From Corynebacterium sp. (GTDB lineage Bacteria; Actinomycetota; Actinomycetes; Mycobacteriales; Mycobacteriaceae): a stretch of DNA of 64,000 nucleotides. The notes beneath the pieces were generated by a model. It was not told the origin of the DNA, did not search any database, and was given only the letters and a program-made list of their open reading frames with translations. The position numbers and the translations under genes are program-made. Positions within the stretch are counted from its first letter, which is position 1; each line of letters opens with the position of its first letter. This document shows, in pieces, positions 1 to 8,509 of the stretch. The stretch lies in the NCBI RefSeq assembly GCF_030826625.1, contig NZ_JAPJNQ010000001.1, positions 26,521-90,520 on the forward strand, given 5' to 3'.

Positions 1-92
1 TAATGAGCCGCTGCGCTAGAACATAATGAGCCGCTGCGCTAGAACATAATGAGCCGCTGCGCTAGAACATAATGAGCCACTGCACTAGAACT
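1..92. repeat. 23-bp tandem repeat, four copies, running off the window start
   Basis: Four head-to-tail 23-bp units begin at 1, 24, 47 and 70. The first three are identical and the fourth has four changes, including its last base. Each unit carries CTAGAAC. The array may continue upstream of the window. It ends about 30 bp before the GTG start of the MarP-like gene, so it lies in that gene's 5' region. Confidence 0.9.
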
Positions 93-123
93 TGCTAGAG
101 CTGGAAGCGAGTAGAATTTTCCC

Positions 124-1320
124 GTGACAGAATCAATTTTCGTTGACCTCATCATCATCCTGGTCATCTTGACCAGCATTGGTATCGGTTGGCGGCAAGG
201 TGCGATTGCGTCGATCCTTTCATTCATCGGCGTGATCTCTGGCTTGATCATCGGTGGTGCCGCCGCGCCACTGCTGATGGGCTTGACCGAAAAAACATTG
301 GCACGATTCGTGCTGGCGATCGGTGTGCTGATTATCGCTGCTGGTCTTGGCCATTTATTAGGGATCACGCTGGGGTTGAAAGTGCGTGATGCCCTGCGTT
401 TGAAATCGCTGCAGACAGTTGACTCTGCCATCGGCTCCATCGCCCAAGCTGTCGCGGTGGCGGCGTTGATCTGGTTGGTATCCATTCCGATAGTGACAGG
501 CACCTCTGGCGCTTTCAGCCAAATGCTACGCAGTTCCGCGGTGCTATCCACCATGAACTCGTTGGCTCCCGACCGTGCTGCGCGATTGCCTGCGCAGATC
601 TCGGCGATGCTCAATGAATCTGGTCTGCCGCCACTGGTTTCTCCATTTGAGAATCACCAAAATTCGCGACAAGTCGAAGCACCACGCATCAATGTCGATA
701 ACGAACAGATGGTCCATGATGTGCGCCCATCAGTGATCCACGTGATGGGTGAATCGGATCAGTGCCGCAGGCGGCTAATGGGGACGGGATTCGTCACACA
801 AGAAGACTATATTCTCACGAATGCCCACGTCGTTGCCGGTACACATAGCGTGCGCGCCGATACCGTCGTCGGCGTGCGTGAAGCTGAGGTGGTCTACTAC
901 AACCCGGATATCGACATTGCTGTGCTACACGTGCCCAACCTTGGGCTTCCGGCATTGCAATGGGCAGAACAACCAGCGGTGACGGGGGATGATGCCGTCG
1001 TCATGGGCTTCCCGCTTTCGGGTCCTTTCGATGCCTCACCTGCCCGCGTCCGCGAGCAGATTCGGATTTCCGGGCCGGATATTTATGCGCAAGGCAGAGT
1101 AGAGCGCGAAGTCTATACCCTGCGCGGCAACATTCAACAGGGAAATTCTGGTGGCCCTGTGACTACTGACGACGGCCGCGTGATCGGCATGGTATTCGGT
1201 GCGGCAGTGGATAACTCAGATACTGGTTATGCCTTAACTGCCGATGAGGTGCGCCAGCAGGTTGGTGAACTGGGTGCGTTGGTCTCGCCGGTAGAAACCG
1301 GAGCGTGCGTCGCACAGTAG
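124..1320 (+). CDS. marP: MarP-like membrane-anchored periplasmic serine protease (CvpA + trypsin domains)
   Basis: The 398-residue product has an N-terminal CvpA-type membrane domain with about four hydrophobic segments (residues 5-125), a linker, then a chymotrypsin-fold protease (about 195-398). The visible triad is His235 (TNAHVVAG), Asp264 (PDIDIAVLHV) and Ser342 (QQGNSGGPV). Cys214 and Cys395 sit where M. tuberculosis MarP (Rv3671c) has its redox-controlling disulfide. MarP in mycobacteria is needed for survival in acid and processes the peptidoglycan hydrolase RipA. Start is GTG at 124. The next gene is a convergent EphE-like hydrolase, the same neighbour pair as Rv3670/Rv3671c. Function in this organism is inferred from family and synteny. 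Confidence 0.9.
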   Translation: MTESIFVDLIIILVILTSIGIGWRQGAIASILSFIGVISGLIIGGAAAPLLMGLTEKTLARFVLAIGVLIIAAGLGHLLGITLGLKVRDALRLKSLQTVDSAIGSIAQAVAVAALIWLVSIPIVTGTSGAFSQMLRSSAVLSTMNSLAPDRAARLPAQISAMLNESGLPPLVSPFENHQNSRQVEAPRINVDNEQMVHDVRPSVIHVMGESDQCRRRLMGTGFVTQEDYILTNAHVVAGTHSVRADTVVGVREAEVVYYNPDIDIAVLHVPNLGLPALQWAEQPAVTGDDAVVMGFPLSGPFDASPARVREQIRISGPDIYAQGRVEREVYTLRGNIQQGNSGGPVTTDDGRVIGMVFGAAVDNSDTGYALTADEVRQQVGELGALVSPVETGACVAQ

Positions 1321-1350
1321 ATCACACTACTCAGTCGCACAATAAACTGG

Positions 1351-1410
1351 CTCGAGCCAGCAGACATCAGCTCGAATCAGCAGGCATCAGCTCGAGCCAG
1401 GAGCCATTAG
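1351..1410. repeat. 20-bp tandem repeat, three degenerate copies
   Basis: Units at 1351-1370, 1371-1390 and 1391-1410 all begin CTCGA and two contain CTCGAGCCAG. The last unit reaches into the stop codon of the convergent hydrolase gene, so the duplication reshaped the 3' end of that reading frame or its spacer. Confidence 0.85.
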
Positions 1411-2381
1411 AATGACGAGCTCCGACGTCGTGCAGAAACGCTCGTGGGGCGGTCAACGCTGGACCATTCTTCGATTTGGTTGAGCACCATGCGGGTGAAA
1501 GCATGCGGTTTCTCAATGTGCGGCATGTTTTTGGTGCCGTCCATGGTCAGAGCTTTCCACGGCGCGCGCATGCGCTGCGCGCTACGTGCCGTTAGTCGTT
1601 TCCAGAGGCTCTGATCGGCATGGATCATCGTCACCGGCACAGAAATCGGCTGATCCAGCCAGCTGCCGGGAGGGAAGCTGAGCAAGTGGCGGTTATGTTG
1701 CAGCGCAACGGCGCGAGAACGGCCAATTTTGGATGCCTGCACACGCAAGTTGAGTTCATCTGCAAAAGCCTGTGTATCGCTGTATTCAGGGGTGGTTTCG
1801 CTGCATAGATTACGCCGGTAAAGCCACTCAAAACGTTGGGGAAACGGTAAATACACGCATGATGGCAGACGCATGATCGCAGCACGCAGCAGAATCCATA
1901 AAAAATTCCACGGCTGGGTTTGTACCGTTTTTCGCAAGTCCACAGGGTGCGCACTAGCTACAGCAATGAAGCCGCTGACTTGGTGCGGGGATTTGCTCGC
2001 TAGCGCCCAGCCGAGTGCCCCACCGATGTCGTAGCCGATGATATAAGCAGATTCGTAACCGAGCGCGGTAATGAGGCCAGAGATTTGGCCGGAATCGCTG
2101 CGAATATCCTGGCCTGCGGTTACGGGTGGATGATCAGACATACCGTAACCACGTAGGTCAACGGCGACAACGTGAAAGCCGGCGTCGGCAAGATCAGCGA
2201 TGATGTGGCGGTATTCAAACCAACCACCAAAAGCCCCGTGCAACAGCACGATCAGCGGATCAGAAGAAGATCCCGCGCTGACGGTGTGCAACCGGAGGCC
2301 GTGGGTATGAACGTGTCCGTGCTGGAAGGGGCCATCCAATTCAACGATGGATGGCGATAGCTTGGCGGAACGTTTGGGCAT
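1407..2381 (-). CDS. alpha/beta hydrolase, EphE-like (Asp nucleophile)
   Basis: The 324-residue alpha/beta-hydrolase has an oxyanion-type HGAFGG segment near residue 48, an aspartate nucleophile elbow GYDIGG (Asp118), a probable acid near Asp256 and a catalytic His288 in NMPHIEKP. An Asp nucleophile places it with epoxide hydrolases and haloalkane dehalogenases rather than esterases, but the classic HGxP motif is absent, so the substrate is unclear. Its position convergent to marP matches ephE (Rv3670). I start at ATG 2381; a GTG two codons upstream is also possible. The arginine/serine-rich C-terminal tail (about 15 residues) looks non-conserved and adjoins a tandem repeat. Confidence 0.8.
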   Translation of the reverse strand: MPKRSAKLSPSIVELDGPFQHGHVHTHGLRLHTVSAGSSSDPLIVLLHGAFGGWFEYRHIIADLADAGFHVVAVDLRGYGMSDHPPVTAGQDIRSDSGQISGLITALGYESAYIIGYDIGGALGWALASKSPHQVSGFIAVASAHPVDLRKTVQTQPWNFLWILLRAAIMRLPSCVYLPFPQRFEWLYRRNLCSETTPEYSDTQAFADELNLRVQASKIGRSRAVALQHNRHLLSFPPGSWLDQPISVPVTMIHADQSLWKRLTARSAQRMRAPWKALTMDGTKNMPHIEKPHAFTRMVLNQIEEWSSVDRPTSVSARRRSSSF

Positions 2382-2459
2382 GCACACACTGTACCCCAGG
2401 CATGACAGCCTGGGGTGGTGGCATAGCCAGGAAAACGGAATTATATCCGCAGTAAAAAT

Positions 2460-2963
2460 TTAGGTGTACATGCCGGAAGGGCCTTCCAGCGACTTGCTGG
2501 CAGAGCCCGGACGCAGTTTCTTCAGCTCACTGACTGATTCGATCGTGGCTTTTGGTGCCTGAATCTTCTTGACTTTCTTCACGCCAATCAATGCGACGAC
2601 GGCGGCGATGACCAGCATGATAAGGAAGACAATGAGGAAAGCAGCCCAACGCTGCAGCCACAGGTGTGCGAGCAATTCAGCGAGGAAGAAGAACAAGAAA
2701 AACGAGCTATACAGAGCGACGGTGCCTGCAGCGGCGAACATGCCGCCGCCGATGGCACCCTTCTTCGCTTCGCCTGCCAGCTCAGTTTTGGCGAGCTCGA
2801 TTTCTGCACGAACCAAACTAGAGATTTGGGTGGAAGCGTTAGAAACTAAATCGCCGATGGAAGTCTCGCCTGGCTTGGCGGTATCGGCATCGCTCAAAGG
2901 GATAGAATCTACTTTTGGGTTAAAATCATCCGCGCCGTCGGTGAAAAGTCCTGGCTTACTCAC
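2460..2963 (-). CDS. phage-holin-family / Rv3669-like small membrane protein
   Basis: The 167-residue product has a charged N-terminal 70 residues with an amphipathic helix (about 35-65), two adjacent hydrophobic helices (about 70-97 and 102-125), then a basic cytoplasmic tail. This is the actinobacterial 'phage holin family' architecture. These proteins are chromosomal housekeeping genes of unknown role and the holin name reflects topology only. GTG start at 2963 is supported by an AGGGAAGG-like site just upstream. It lies between ephE-like and HAD-phosphatase genes as in mycobacteria. Confidence 0.75.
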   Translation of the reverse strand: MSKPGLFTDGADDFNPKVDSIPLSDADTAKPGETSIGDLVSNASTQISSLVRAEIELAKTELAGEAKKGAIGGGMFAAAGTVALYSSFFLFFFLAELLAHLWLQRWAAFLIVFLIMLVIAAVVALIGVKKVKKIQAPKATIESVSELKKLRPGSASKSLEGPSGMYT

Positions 2964-2984
2964 GCTATACCTTCCCTTAATGCC

Positions 2985-3018
2985 CTAGCCGGTTTCTAGC
3001 AGAAGCGAAACCAGCTAG
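2985..3018. repeat. inverted repeat built on CTAGC/GCTAG arms upstream of the holin-family gene
   Basis: CTAGCcGGTTTC (2985-2996) pairs with GAAACCaGCTAG (3007-3018) around a 10-nt loop, with one C-A mismatch. No T-run follows on either strand, so it is not a standard terminator. It sits 22 bp upstream of the GTG start at 2963, where it could affect transcription or translation of that gene. Confidence 0.6.
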
Positions 3019-3224
3019 CAGTGTCGTGTGTTTATCGTCTATGAAACTTGCGTTTTTAGTGTGCTTGATCTCAGTGAAATATATGGCCTCGCAGCGCCTT
3101 TGACTGTACTGCGACGCAGAATTCCCGTAGAAATCAAGCGTTAGTTAATAATTGTACGTCGTATGCCCTCACCTGTGGAGTTTAGGCGATACCTAGTGCT
3201 CGCTCGGTGTCTGGCTTGGCTCGA

Positions 3225-4163
3225 TTATGCGCTAGATTTTTTGAACCACGATTCCACAACCTTCCAGTCCAATGCCTTCGGCAGCGGCAATATTGGTTGC
3301 TGTGCAGCCGGTTTTGTGCTCGGAGATTTCTCCTGCGCATACAATTTGCTCAGCAAGGTTCCCGCGGTGATCAAAGCGATAACGCCGGCTAACAAACCTG
3401 CCCCGATACCGATTTCTTTTGCGCCTGGCATTTGAAAAAGCGGGGCCGGGTCTTTGAAGCTGCGGATCTCCCAGCCACGCTCCAGCGCCAGCTTTTTCAG
3501 GGCCCGGTCTGGGTTCACCGCGACTGGGTAGCCAACGAGCTCGAGCATGGGTGCATCAGTGACCGAATCTGAATAAGCAAAACTGTGCTGTAAATCGTAA
3601 CCGTGTTCGTCGGCAAGCTCGGTGATGGCATCTGCTTTTGCACTGCCCTTGCAATAGAACTCGACGGTGCCGGTAAATTTGCCGTCGATGATTTCAAGTT
3701 CGGTGCTGATGACCTTGTCGATGTCTAGTTCTTTAGCGATCGGCTCCACGAGCTGGCGCGCTGAAGCAGAAATAATGATGACTTCGTGGCCGACTTGCTG
3801 ATGTGCCTGGATGAGCTCGCGGGCCTCGCTATAAATGGCTGGGGTGAGCACGCTGTGCATGGTTTCGTGCACGATTTCGCGGACTTGCTTTTCTGACCAC
3901 CCTGCGACCATGGCGGTCAGTTGATCACGGGTGGAATCCATTTGTGCGCTGGACTGACCAGCGAACATATAGCTAGCTTTGGCTAGGGACAGGCTCATCG
4001 CATCGTGAGGGGTAATGAGCCCGTTATGGAGGAATTCTCGGCCATAAGCGAAGGCCGATGAGGTTGCGATGATGGTTTTATCCAGGTCGAAAAAAGCGGC
4101 CACACGCTCTGGCTGTGGCGTTTTCCCAGAATCGTCGGCTGCGGTGCTGTGAGAATCGTGCAT
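3225..4163 (-). CDS. HAD-IB family phosphatase with C-terminal membrane anchor
   Basis: The 312-residue product contains HAD motif I FFDLDKT (Asp26, Asp28), motif II in VIIISASA, a lysine in YCKGSAKADAI and motif IV YSDSVTDAPML. This is the SerB-like HAD-IB subfamily. A hydrophobic segment follows (about 245-268) and then a Pro/Lys-rich tail, suggesting membrane tethering. Family members act on phosphoserine or lysophospholipid-type substrates; the substrate here is unknown. I choose ATG 4163 (GGCAGG six bases upstream) over ATG 4187, which lacks a ribosome site. It is transcribed divergently from ssd, as Rv3661 is from Rv3660c. Confidence 0.8.
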   Translation of the reverse strand: MHDSHSTAADDSGKTPQPERVAAFFDLDKTIIATSSAFAYGREFLHNGLITPHDAMSLSLAKASYMFAGQSSAQMDSTRDQLTAMVAGWSEKQVREIVHETMHSVLTPAIYSEARELIQAHQQVGHEVIIISASARQLVEPIAKELDIDKVISTELEIIDGKFTGTVEFYCKGSAKADAITELADEHGYDLQHSFAYSDSVTDAPMLELVGYPVAVNPDRALKKLALERGWEIRSFKDPAPLFQMPGAKEIGIGAGLLAGVIALITAGTLLSKLYAQEKSPSTKPAAQQPILPLPKALDWKVVESWFKKSSA

Positions 4164-4288
4164 AAAGACCTGCCGTATGTAACGCATGTTGTTTGTGTAA
4201 ACAGCTGTTGCCTACTGATGTAGTAGCCATCTTAATCGGCATATCCATATGGTGCGTCGGATCGTTACAGATTTGTGGATTTGCGCGG

Positions 4289-4356
4289 AAAATTTGCGAG
4301 TTATCCACAGAATAGTAGTTGACATGGCAGCAAAATTTGCGTGTTATCCACAGAAT
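4289..4356 (+). promoter_or_regulatory. two DnaA boxes and probable ssd promoter
   Basis: Two 25-bp copies (4289-4313 and 4332-4356, one mismatch) each contain a perfect DnaA box TTATCCACA (4301-4309 and 4344-4352), 43 bp apart in the same orientation. Between them lies TTGACA (4319-4324), and 17 bp further TGTTAT (4342-4347), a plausible -35/-10 pair. The second DnaA box overlaps the -10 element. Boxes are seen directly; promoter assignment and DnaA control are inferred. Confidence 0.65.
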
Positions 4357-4404
4357 CGTTGCAGGTCATTGAGTCGACGAAGGTGAGCGGCTTGGCTAGA
4401 AGCC

Positions 4405-5556
4405 ATGAACGCCAACGATACTTCTATCCTCATCGCTATTGCAGACCCCACTTTGCGTACCGAAGCCACACACATTGCTGCTGCGACCGGGCACCGAGCG
4501 GTGACTGCTGCCGATGAGCGTGATATCACCCGCTTAGCTACCCGTGCTTCGGCGCTATTACTGGATGCAGAATTTGCCCAAGGGTTAGCAAACTTGCCGA
4601 GACCCAGTGGACGAGCACGCTGGACCAATCCGGTCTATCTCCTCTTTTTAGACCCGGGGCCCGTCGACGATGAGCTGGTCGACGGTTGCGGTGCCGTTGC
4701 TGGGTTCGTCGTGCCCGCGCAAAACAAAGAATTGCTGGAACGGCTAGGAAAAGACTCCCGCGATCGTGAACTTGCTGCTTTGTCGGTGCAACCAGTGCCG
4801 CCAGCTTCGCCAGGTATCGTTTCCCGACGCTCGGTGCCGCCGCCGGTGGTTAGAGAAGAATCGCCCCACGTAACCATCGCGGTGGTTGCGACCGGTGGCG
4901 GCGCAGGGGCATCTACCTTAGCTGCCGCGATAGCCCGTGTTGCCGCTCATGAACGCGTTGGGGCGGTCACTCTCATTGATGCGGTGGCCTATTCCGGTGG
5001 AATGGATTTACTTCTTGGCATTGAAAAACACGAAGGATTGCGCTGGCCGGACCTGAACTTGGGTGAGGGGCATATTGCAGCACACGATTTGCGTGCGTGT
5101 TTACCAACCACTGACGACGGCATTGCGGTGCTTACCGAACGGCGTGCCAGTGACGGGACCCGTAGCTTCCGTAACCACGAAGACATCGAGACTGTGTTAT
5201 CTGCGCTTCACAGCGAACCAGGGATCAGCGTGGTGGATGCCCACCCTAGCCATATACCCAGGTCAATTGATGCTGCCGTGCTGGTTTGCCCTGCGGAATT
5301 ACGGTGCGCAGCGCGAGCCGAACACTTAAGCGCGCAGTTAAGTGCCGAGCAGATTCCTAGCTGCTTGGTCGTTCGACACCGGCAGTGGTCATCGCTGAGT
5401 GTGGAAGAGATTGAAAACCTCGTCCGTAGCGAGGTCATTGCGGAAATTGGGACGATTCGAGGTCTGGCCAAAACAGCGGAGAGTGGAGGGCTACCCAACC
5501 GGATGCCTAAACCACTGTCCATCATCAGCCACGCCGTGCTCGCGGAGTTCCGTTAG
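4405..5556 (+). CDS. ssd: Ssd / CpaE-like septum-site protein of the Tad operon
   Basis: This 383-residue protein has a receiver-like N-terminal half (1-125), a Pro-rich hinge, then a MinD/CpaE-type P-loop domain with GGGAGAST (164-171). It lacks the full deviant Walker signature (GGGAGAS in place of KGGxGKT), as in actinobacterial CpaE homologues. In M. tuberculosis Ssd (Rv3660c) inhibits cell division when overproduced; CpaE proteins also position Tad machines. It is the first gene of the ssd-tadABC-pilin operon. ATG at 4405 has only a weak ribosome site. The upstream region carries two DnaA boxes. Confidence 0.85.
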   Translation: MNANDTSILIAIADPTLRTEATHIAAATGHRAVTAADERDITRLATRASALLLDAEFAQGLANLPRPSGRARWTNPVYLLFLDPGPVDDELVDGCGAVAGFVVPAQNKELLERLGKDSRDRELAALSVQPVPPASPGIVSRRSVPPPVVREESPHVTIAVVATGGGAGASTLAAAIARVAAHERVGAVTLIDAVAYSGGMDLLLGIEKHEGLRWPDLNLGEGHIAAHDLRACLPTTDDGIAVLTERRASDGTRSFRNHEDIETVLSALHSEPGISVVDAHPSHIPRSIDAAVLVCPAELRCAARAEHLSAQLSAEQIPSCLVVRHRQWSSLSVEEIENLVRSEVIAEIGTIRGLAKTAESGGLPNRMPKPLSIISHAVLAEFR

Positions 5557-5568
5557 CAAGCAAGCCAC

Positions 5569-5652
5569 CGCCAAGAACAAACGCCAAGAACAAACCCCAA
5601 GAACAGTGGTCACAATGCGCGATCACAACATGAAGCGCGATCACAACATGAA
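5569..5652. repeat. two adjacent short tandem repeats in the ssd-tadA spacer
   Basis: Three 13-bp units of the type CGCCAAGAACAAA occupy 5569-5607. Two identical 18-bp units (GCGCGATCACAACATGAA) follow at 5617-5634 and 5635-5652. Together they make up most of the 119-bp spacer in the middle of an otherwise tightly packed operon. Confidence 0.9.
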
Positions 5653-5675
5653 AACAGAACACAGAAAGCTACGCC

Positions 5676-6806
5676 ATGACTATCGCCGCACACATATTAG
5701 AAAATGTTCAGCGCCAAGTTGCAGCCCAACCCAGTCTTGTCGACGATCCACCGCAGTTAGTGGCCCTGATCCGGGAAGAAGCCGGGGTGATCAGTGATTA
5801 TGACGTGCTCGAAATCCTGCGGACGTTGAAAAACGACACCGCCGGCATTGGGGTGTTAGAACCGTTATTATCAGTCGCCGGGGTAACCGATATCGTTGTC
5901 AATGGACCTGACGCGGTGTTTTTTGATCGCGGTGACGGACTCGAAAAAGCCGGGATTGTTTTCCGCGATGATGAAGAAGTCCGCAGATTAGCGGTGCGCC
6001 TGGCGGGATTGTCTGGACGTCGACTAGACGATGCCCAACCATGCGTCGACGGCAGAATTCAACGCGCAGACGACAGTAGCGGTGACGTGGCATTGCGTTT
6101 TCACGCGGTTTTAAGCCCACCGGCACAACAAGGAACATGCATCAGCCTGCGAGTGTTGCGCTCACACAGTGCGAGCTTGGATTCGCTGTACCGCCAAGGC
6201 AGCTTGGATGAGCATTCTCGGGAATTTTTGGAAGAGGTTGTCCGGCAGCGCCGTTCGTTTCTCATCGTTGGTGGAACAGGCAGCGGGAAAACCACGTTGC
6301 TGTCTGCACTACTCAGTGAAATCGACCCTGCGCAGCGTCTGGTGTGTATTGAAGACACTCCGGAGCTCACGCCGAATCACCCACACGTGGTTAATCTGAC
6401 CGCGCGGGGTGCCAACAGCGAAGGCGGCGGCGCGATCACTATTTCAGATCTGCTGAAACAAGCTCTGCGCATGCGCCCAGACCGCATCATCGTCGGGGAG
6501 ATCCGTGGCGCCGAAGTGGTTGATCTACTCGCTGCCCTGAACACCGGCCATGACGGCGGTGGGGGAACACTACACGCCAACCGATTATCCGAAGTGCCCG
6601 CTCGACTGGAAGCACTCGGTGCTTTAGGCGGTCTTGAACGCGAAGCCTTGCATTCGCAGCTGACGGCAGCAGTGGAAGTCGTCCTCGTGATGCAACGCCA
6701 GCCTGATGGTAGCCGTCGACTAGCCCAAATTGGGCAATTACAAACCGAGCCATTGCGGGTCGAGACCATATGGGAATACGGTGCGGAAGCGGGAGATCCA
6801 GCATGA
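5676..6806 (+). CDS. tadA: TadA/CpaF-type secretion ATPase
   Basis: The 376-residue hexameric secretion ATPase powers assembly of Flp/Tad pili. Walker A is GGTGSGKTT (199-207), an Asp box follows (CIEDTPEL), and Walker B with the conserved acidic pair is IIVGEIRG, followed by a GHDGGGGTLHAN histidine box. The N-terminal domain (1-170) matches the CpaF N-domain that contacts substrate. It belongs to the actinobacterial helicase/secretion-neighbourhood subgroup. Its TGA overlaps the ATG of the next gene, giving translational coupling. Confidence 0.93.
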   Translation: MTIAAHILENVQRQVAAQPSLVDDPPQLVALIREEAGVISDYDVLEILRTLKNDTAGIGVLEPLLSVAGVTDIVVNGPDAVFFDRGDGLEKAGIVFRDDEEVRRLAVRLAGLSGRRLDDAQPCVDGRIQRADDSSGDVALRFHAVLSPPAQQGTCISLRVLRSHSASLDSLYRQGSLDEHSREFLEEVVRQRRSFLIVGGTGSGKTTLLSALLSEIDPAQRLVCIEDTPELTPNHPHVVNLTARGANSEGGGAITISDLLKQALRMRPDRIIVGEIRGAEVVDLLAALNTGHDGGGGTLHANRLSEVPARLEALGALGGLEREALHSQLTAAVEVVLVMQRQPDGSRRLAQIGQLQTEPLRVETIWEYGAEAGDPA

Positions 6807-7603
6807 TCGCCGCATTATGCCTAGTGGCCTTGGCGCTGCTAATACGCCCTGCAGCAGCGAGTGCTCGCATTGGTCTAGACAACGCCACGCGCCTGCCCAA
6901 AGAATATCTGTTGACCATCATCGTGGTTTTCAGCGTTGTCAGCGTGTTGTTAGCGGTCGGAACCCTGGCGCTTGCGGTGGCGGGAGCGATGGCAGCAACC
7001 ACGATAGTGAGCACTATTCGCCAACATCTGCGTCGGCGGACAACTATCGCGGATACGAAGGCATTGGGAAGCTATATCGGACGGCTAGCAGCAGATATCG
7101 ATTCTGGTGCCCATCATTTCCGGGCTGTCGAAATAGCAGCCTCGCACATGGATGACGACAGTTCACCGCGGGTGCGGGTAGTGGCAGAATCTGCAGCAGC
7201 ACAAGCCCGGTTCGGCCACAGCCCGGCGCATGCATTTAGCCAGCACAACCACGAAGACTTACCGCAGTTACAGCGCCTGGCAGTGCTGTGGTCAGCGGCA
7301 GGACGACACGGTATTGCCTTAGCTGGGTTACTCGATTCGCTTCACCACAGCATCGATGGCGCGATGCGACACCGCAGTGCTACTTCGGCAAGTCTGCAAG
7401 GCCCGCAAGCAACGTCGGTGATTCTCACCTGCCTGCCGCTAGCCGGAATTGCCATGGGGATGGCCATGGGGGCACAACCAGTCGCCTTCCTGTTGACGAC
7501 TTCACTCGGGGGCATCTGTCTCGTCGTCGGCGTAGGCCTGTCGTGTGCAGGATTCATGTGGTCCCAACGCATCACCTCTAAGGCAGTGGGTGAGAAATTA
7601 TGA
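6803..7603 (+). CDS. tadB: TadB-like inner-membrane platform protein
   Basis: The 266-residue product has hydrophobic segments at the N-terminus (1-20), near 37-65 and two at the C-terminus (about 205-255), flanking a cytoplasmic helical T2SS-F-type domain. This is the TadB layout, shorter than in proteobacteria but typical for actinobacteria. Start ATG 6803 overlaps the tadA stop (ATGA) and has GGGAG eight bases upstream; an upstream in-frame ATG at 6770 lies inside tadA and is unlikely. Its own end overlaps tadC by the same ATGA arrangement. Confidence 0.85.
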   Translation: MIAALCLVALALLIRPAAASARIGLDNATRLPKEYLLTIIVVFSVVSVLLAVGTLALAVAGAMAATTIVSTIRQHLRRRTTIADTKALGSYIGRLAADIDSGAHHFRAVEIAASHMDDDSSPRVRVVAESAAAQARFGHSPAHAFSQHNHEDLPQLQRLAVLWSAAGRHGIALAGLLDSLHHSIDGAMRHRSATSASLQGPQATSVILTCLPLAGIAMGMAMGAQPVAFLLTTSLGGICLVVGVGLSCAGFMWSQRITSKAVGEKL

Positions 7604-8193
7604 CGGATAACGGCATCCTCGCCACAGCATTACTCCTGCTTGCAATTGCATTGCTTATACCCCAAGTGTCTGCGACCGGGAGGTTAAAAAGCCCGACGAG
7701 TCCGATGAGTACCCCGAAAAACCCTCGGGAACCGCCGAATACACCGCACCCACTGCACATCGCCGCCGATATTGAGCTATTTGCCGCCTGCGTGGAATCA
7801 GGCCTTGCCGTGCATACGACGACCAGCGTGGTCGCCGAGGCCGCAACATCTGAGACCGCGCACGTTTGGCAGTCGGTGCATCAGTTAACAGCCGTCGGCA
7901 TCGCTGACCGGGAGGCTTTCCGAGAACTTCGTAATTACGACGGGTTTTCTGAACTGGCATCGATTATTGAATCGGCTCGTGAATCTGGTGCGCGGATTGC
8001 ACCGAGGTGTCGTGAACTGGCAGCCAGCGTGCGTGCCGATGCCAACGATCATGCGCGAGCAGCAGCCGAACGCGCCGGGGTGCTAATCGCCCTGCCACTA
8101 GCGGTGTGCTTTTTGCCGGCGTTCATTCTGCTGGGCCTTGCCCCAGTGGTGATCAGCTTGGCAACCGACCTGCTGGCCACCGCTCCAGGCTAA
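7600..8193 (+). CDS. tadC: TadC-like platform protein, short form
   Basis: The 197-residue product has an N-terminal membrane helix (about 5-25), a Pro/Ser/Thr-rich low-complexity linker (about 30-50), a single T2SS-F helical bundle and a C-terminal hydrophobic pair (about 165-192). TadB and TadC are expected to form the heteromeric inner-membrane platform for the TadA motor. The linker is unusual in sequence and may vary between strains. The start codon overlaps the tadB stop. Confidence 0.8.
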   Translation: MTDNGILATALLLLAIALLIPQVSATGRLKSPTSPMSTPKNPREPPNTPHPLHIAADIELFAACVESGLAVHTTTSVVAEAATSETAHVWQSVHQLTAVGIADREAFRELRNYDGFSELASIIESARESGARIAPRCRELAASVRADANDHARAAAERAGVLIALPLAVCFLPAFILLGLAPVVISLATDLLATAPG

Positions 8194-8269
8194 AAACCTC
8201 AGGCGAATGTAGAAACCCTCAGGACAGCCACCTTTCAGTCACTCGTGAACACAACGAAGGAGAGTCATC

Positions 8270-8509
8270 ATGACCACACCACTACACACAGTCGAGACCA
8301 TGCAGCAAGACGATACGAACTCAGATAACAAGCGAGGTGTAATGGGAATTCTTGCCGACGATTCCGGCATGAGCACCATCGAATACGCCATGGGATCGCT
8401 TGCCGCTGCTGCGCTAGCGGCCGCACTCTACCTAGTGGTTAGCAGCGGCGGTGTCACCGAAGCTATCGAATCGATCATCACCGATGCGCTGTCTAATAAG
8501 CCGTCATAA
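8270..8509 (+). CDS. Flp-like type IVb prepilin (DUF4244)
   Basis: The 79-residue product has a hydrophilic leader of about 33 residues, then DDSGMSTIEYAMG and a hydrophobic helix. The context G/MSTIE gives a cleavage site with the required Glu at +5 of the mature protein, as in type IVb pilins. It is the likely major subunit of the Tad fibre. A strong site GAAGGAGAG precedes ATG 8270, stronger than elsewhere in the operon, consistent with high expression of a structural subunit. No prepilin peptidase is in this window. Confidence 0.85.
   Translation: MTTPLHTVETMQQDDTNSDNKRGVMGILADDSGMSTIEYAMGSLAAAALAAALYLVVSSGGVTEAIESIITDALSNKPS

Noticed and set aside
1..92. CRISPR array
   Set aside because: Units are directly adjacent with no spacers, and no cas genes are nearby.
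2460..2963. Prophage holin
   Set aside because: No lysin or other phage genes adjoin; the protein is a conserved chromosomal actinobacterial family with holin-like topology.
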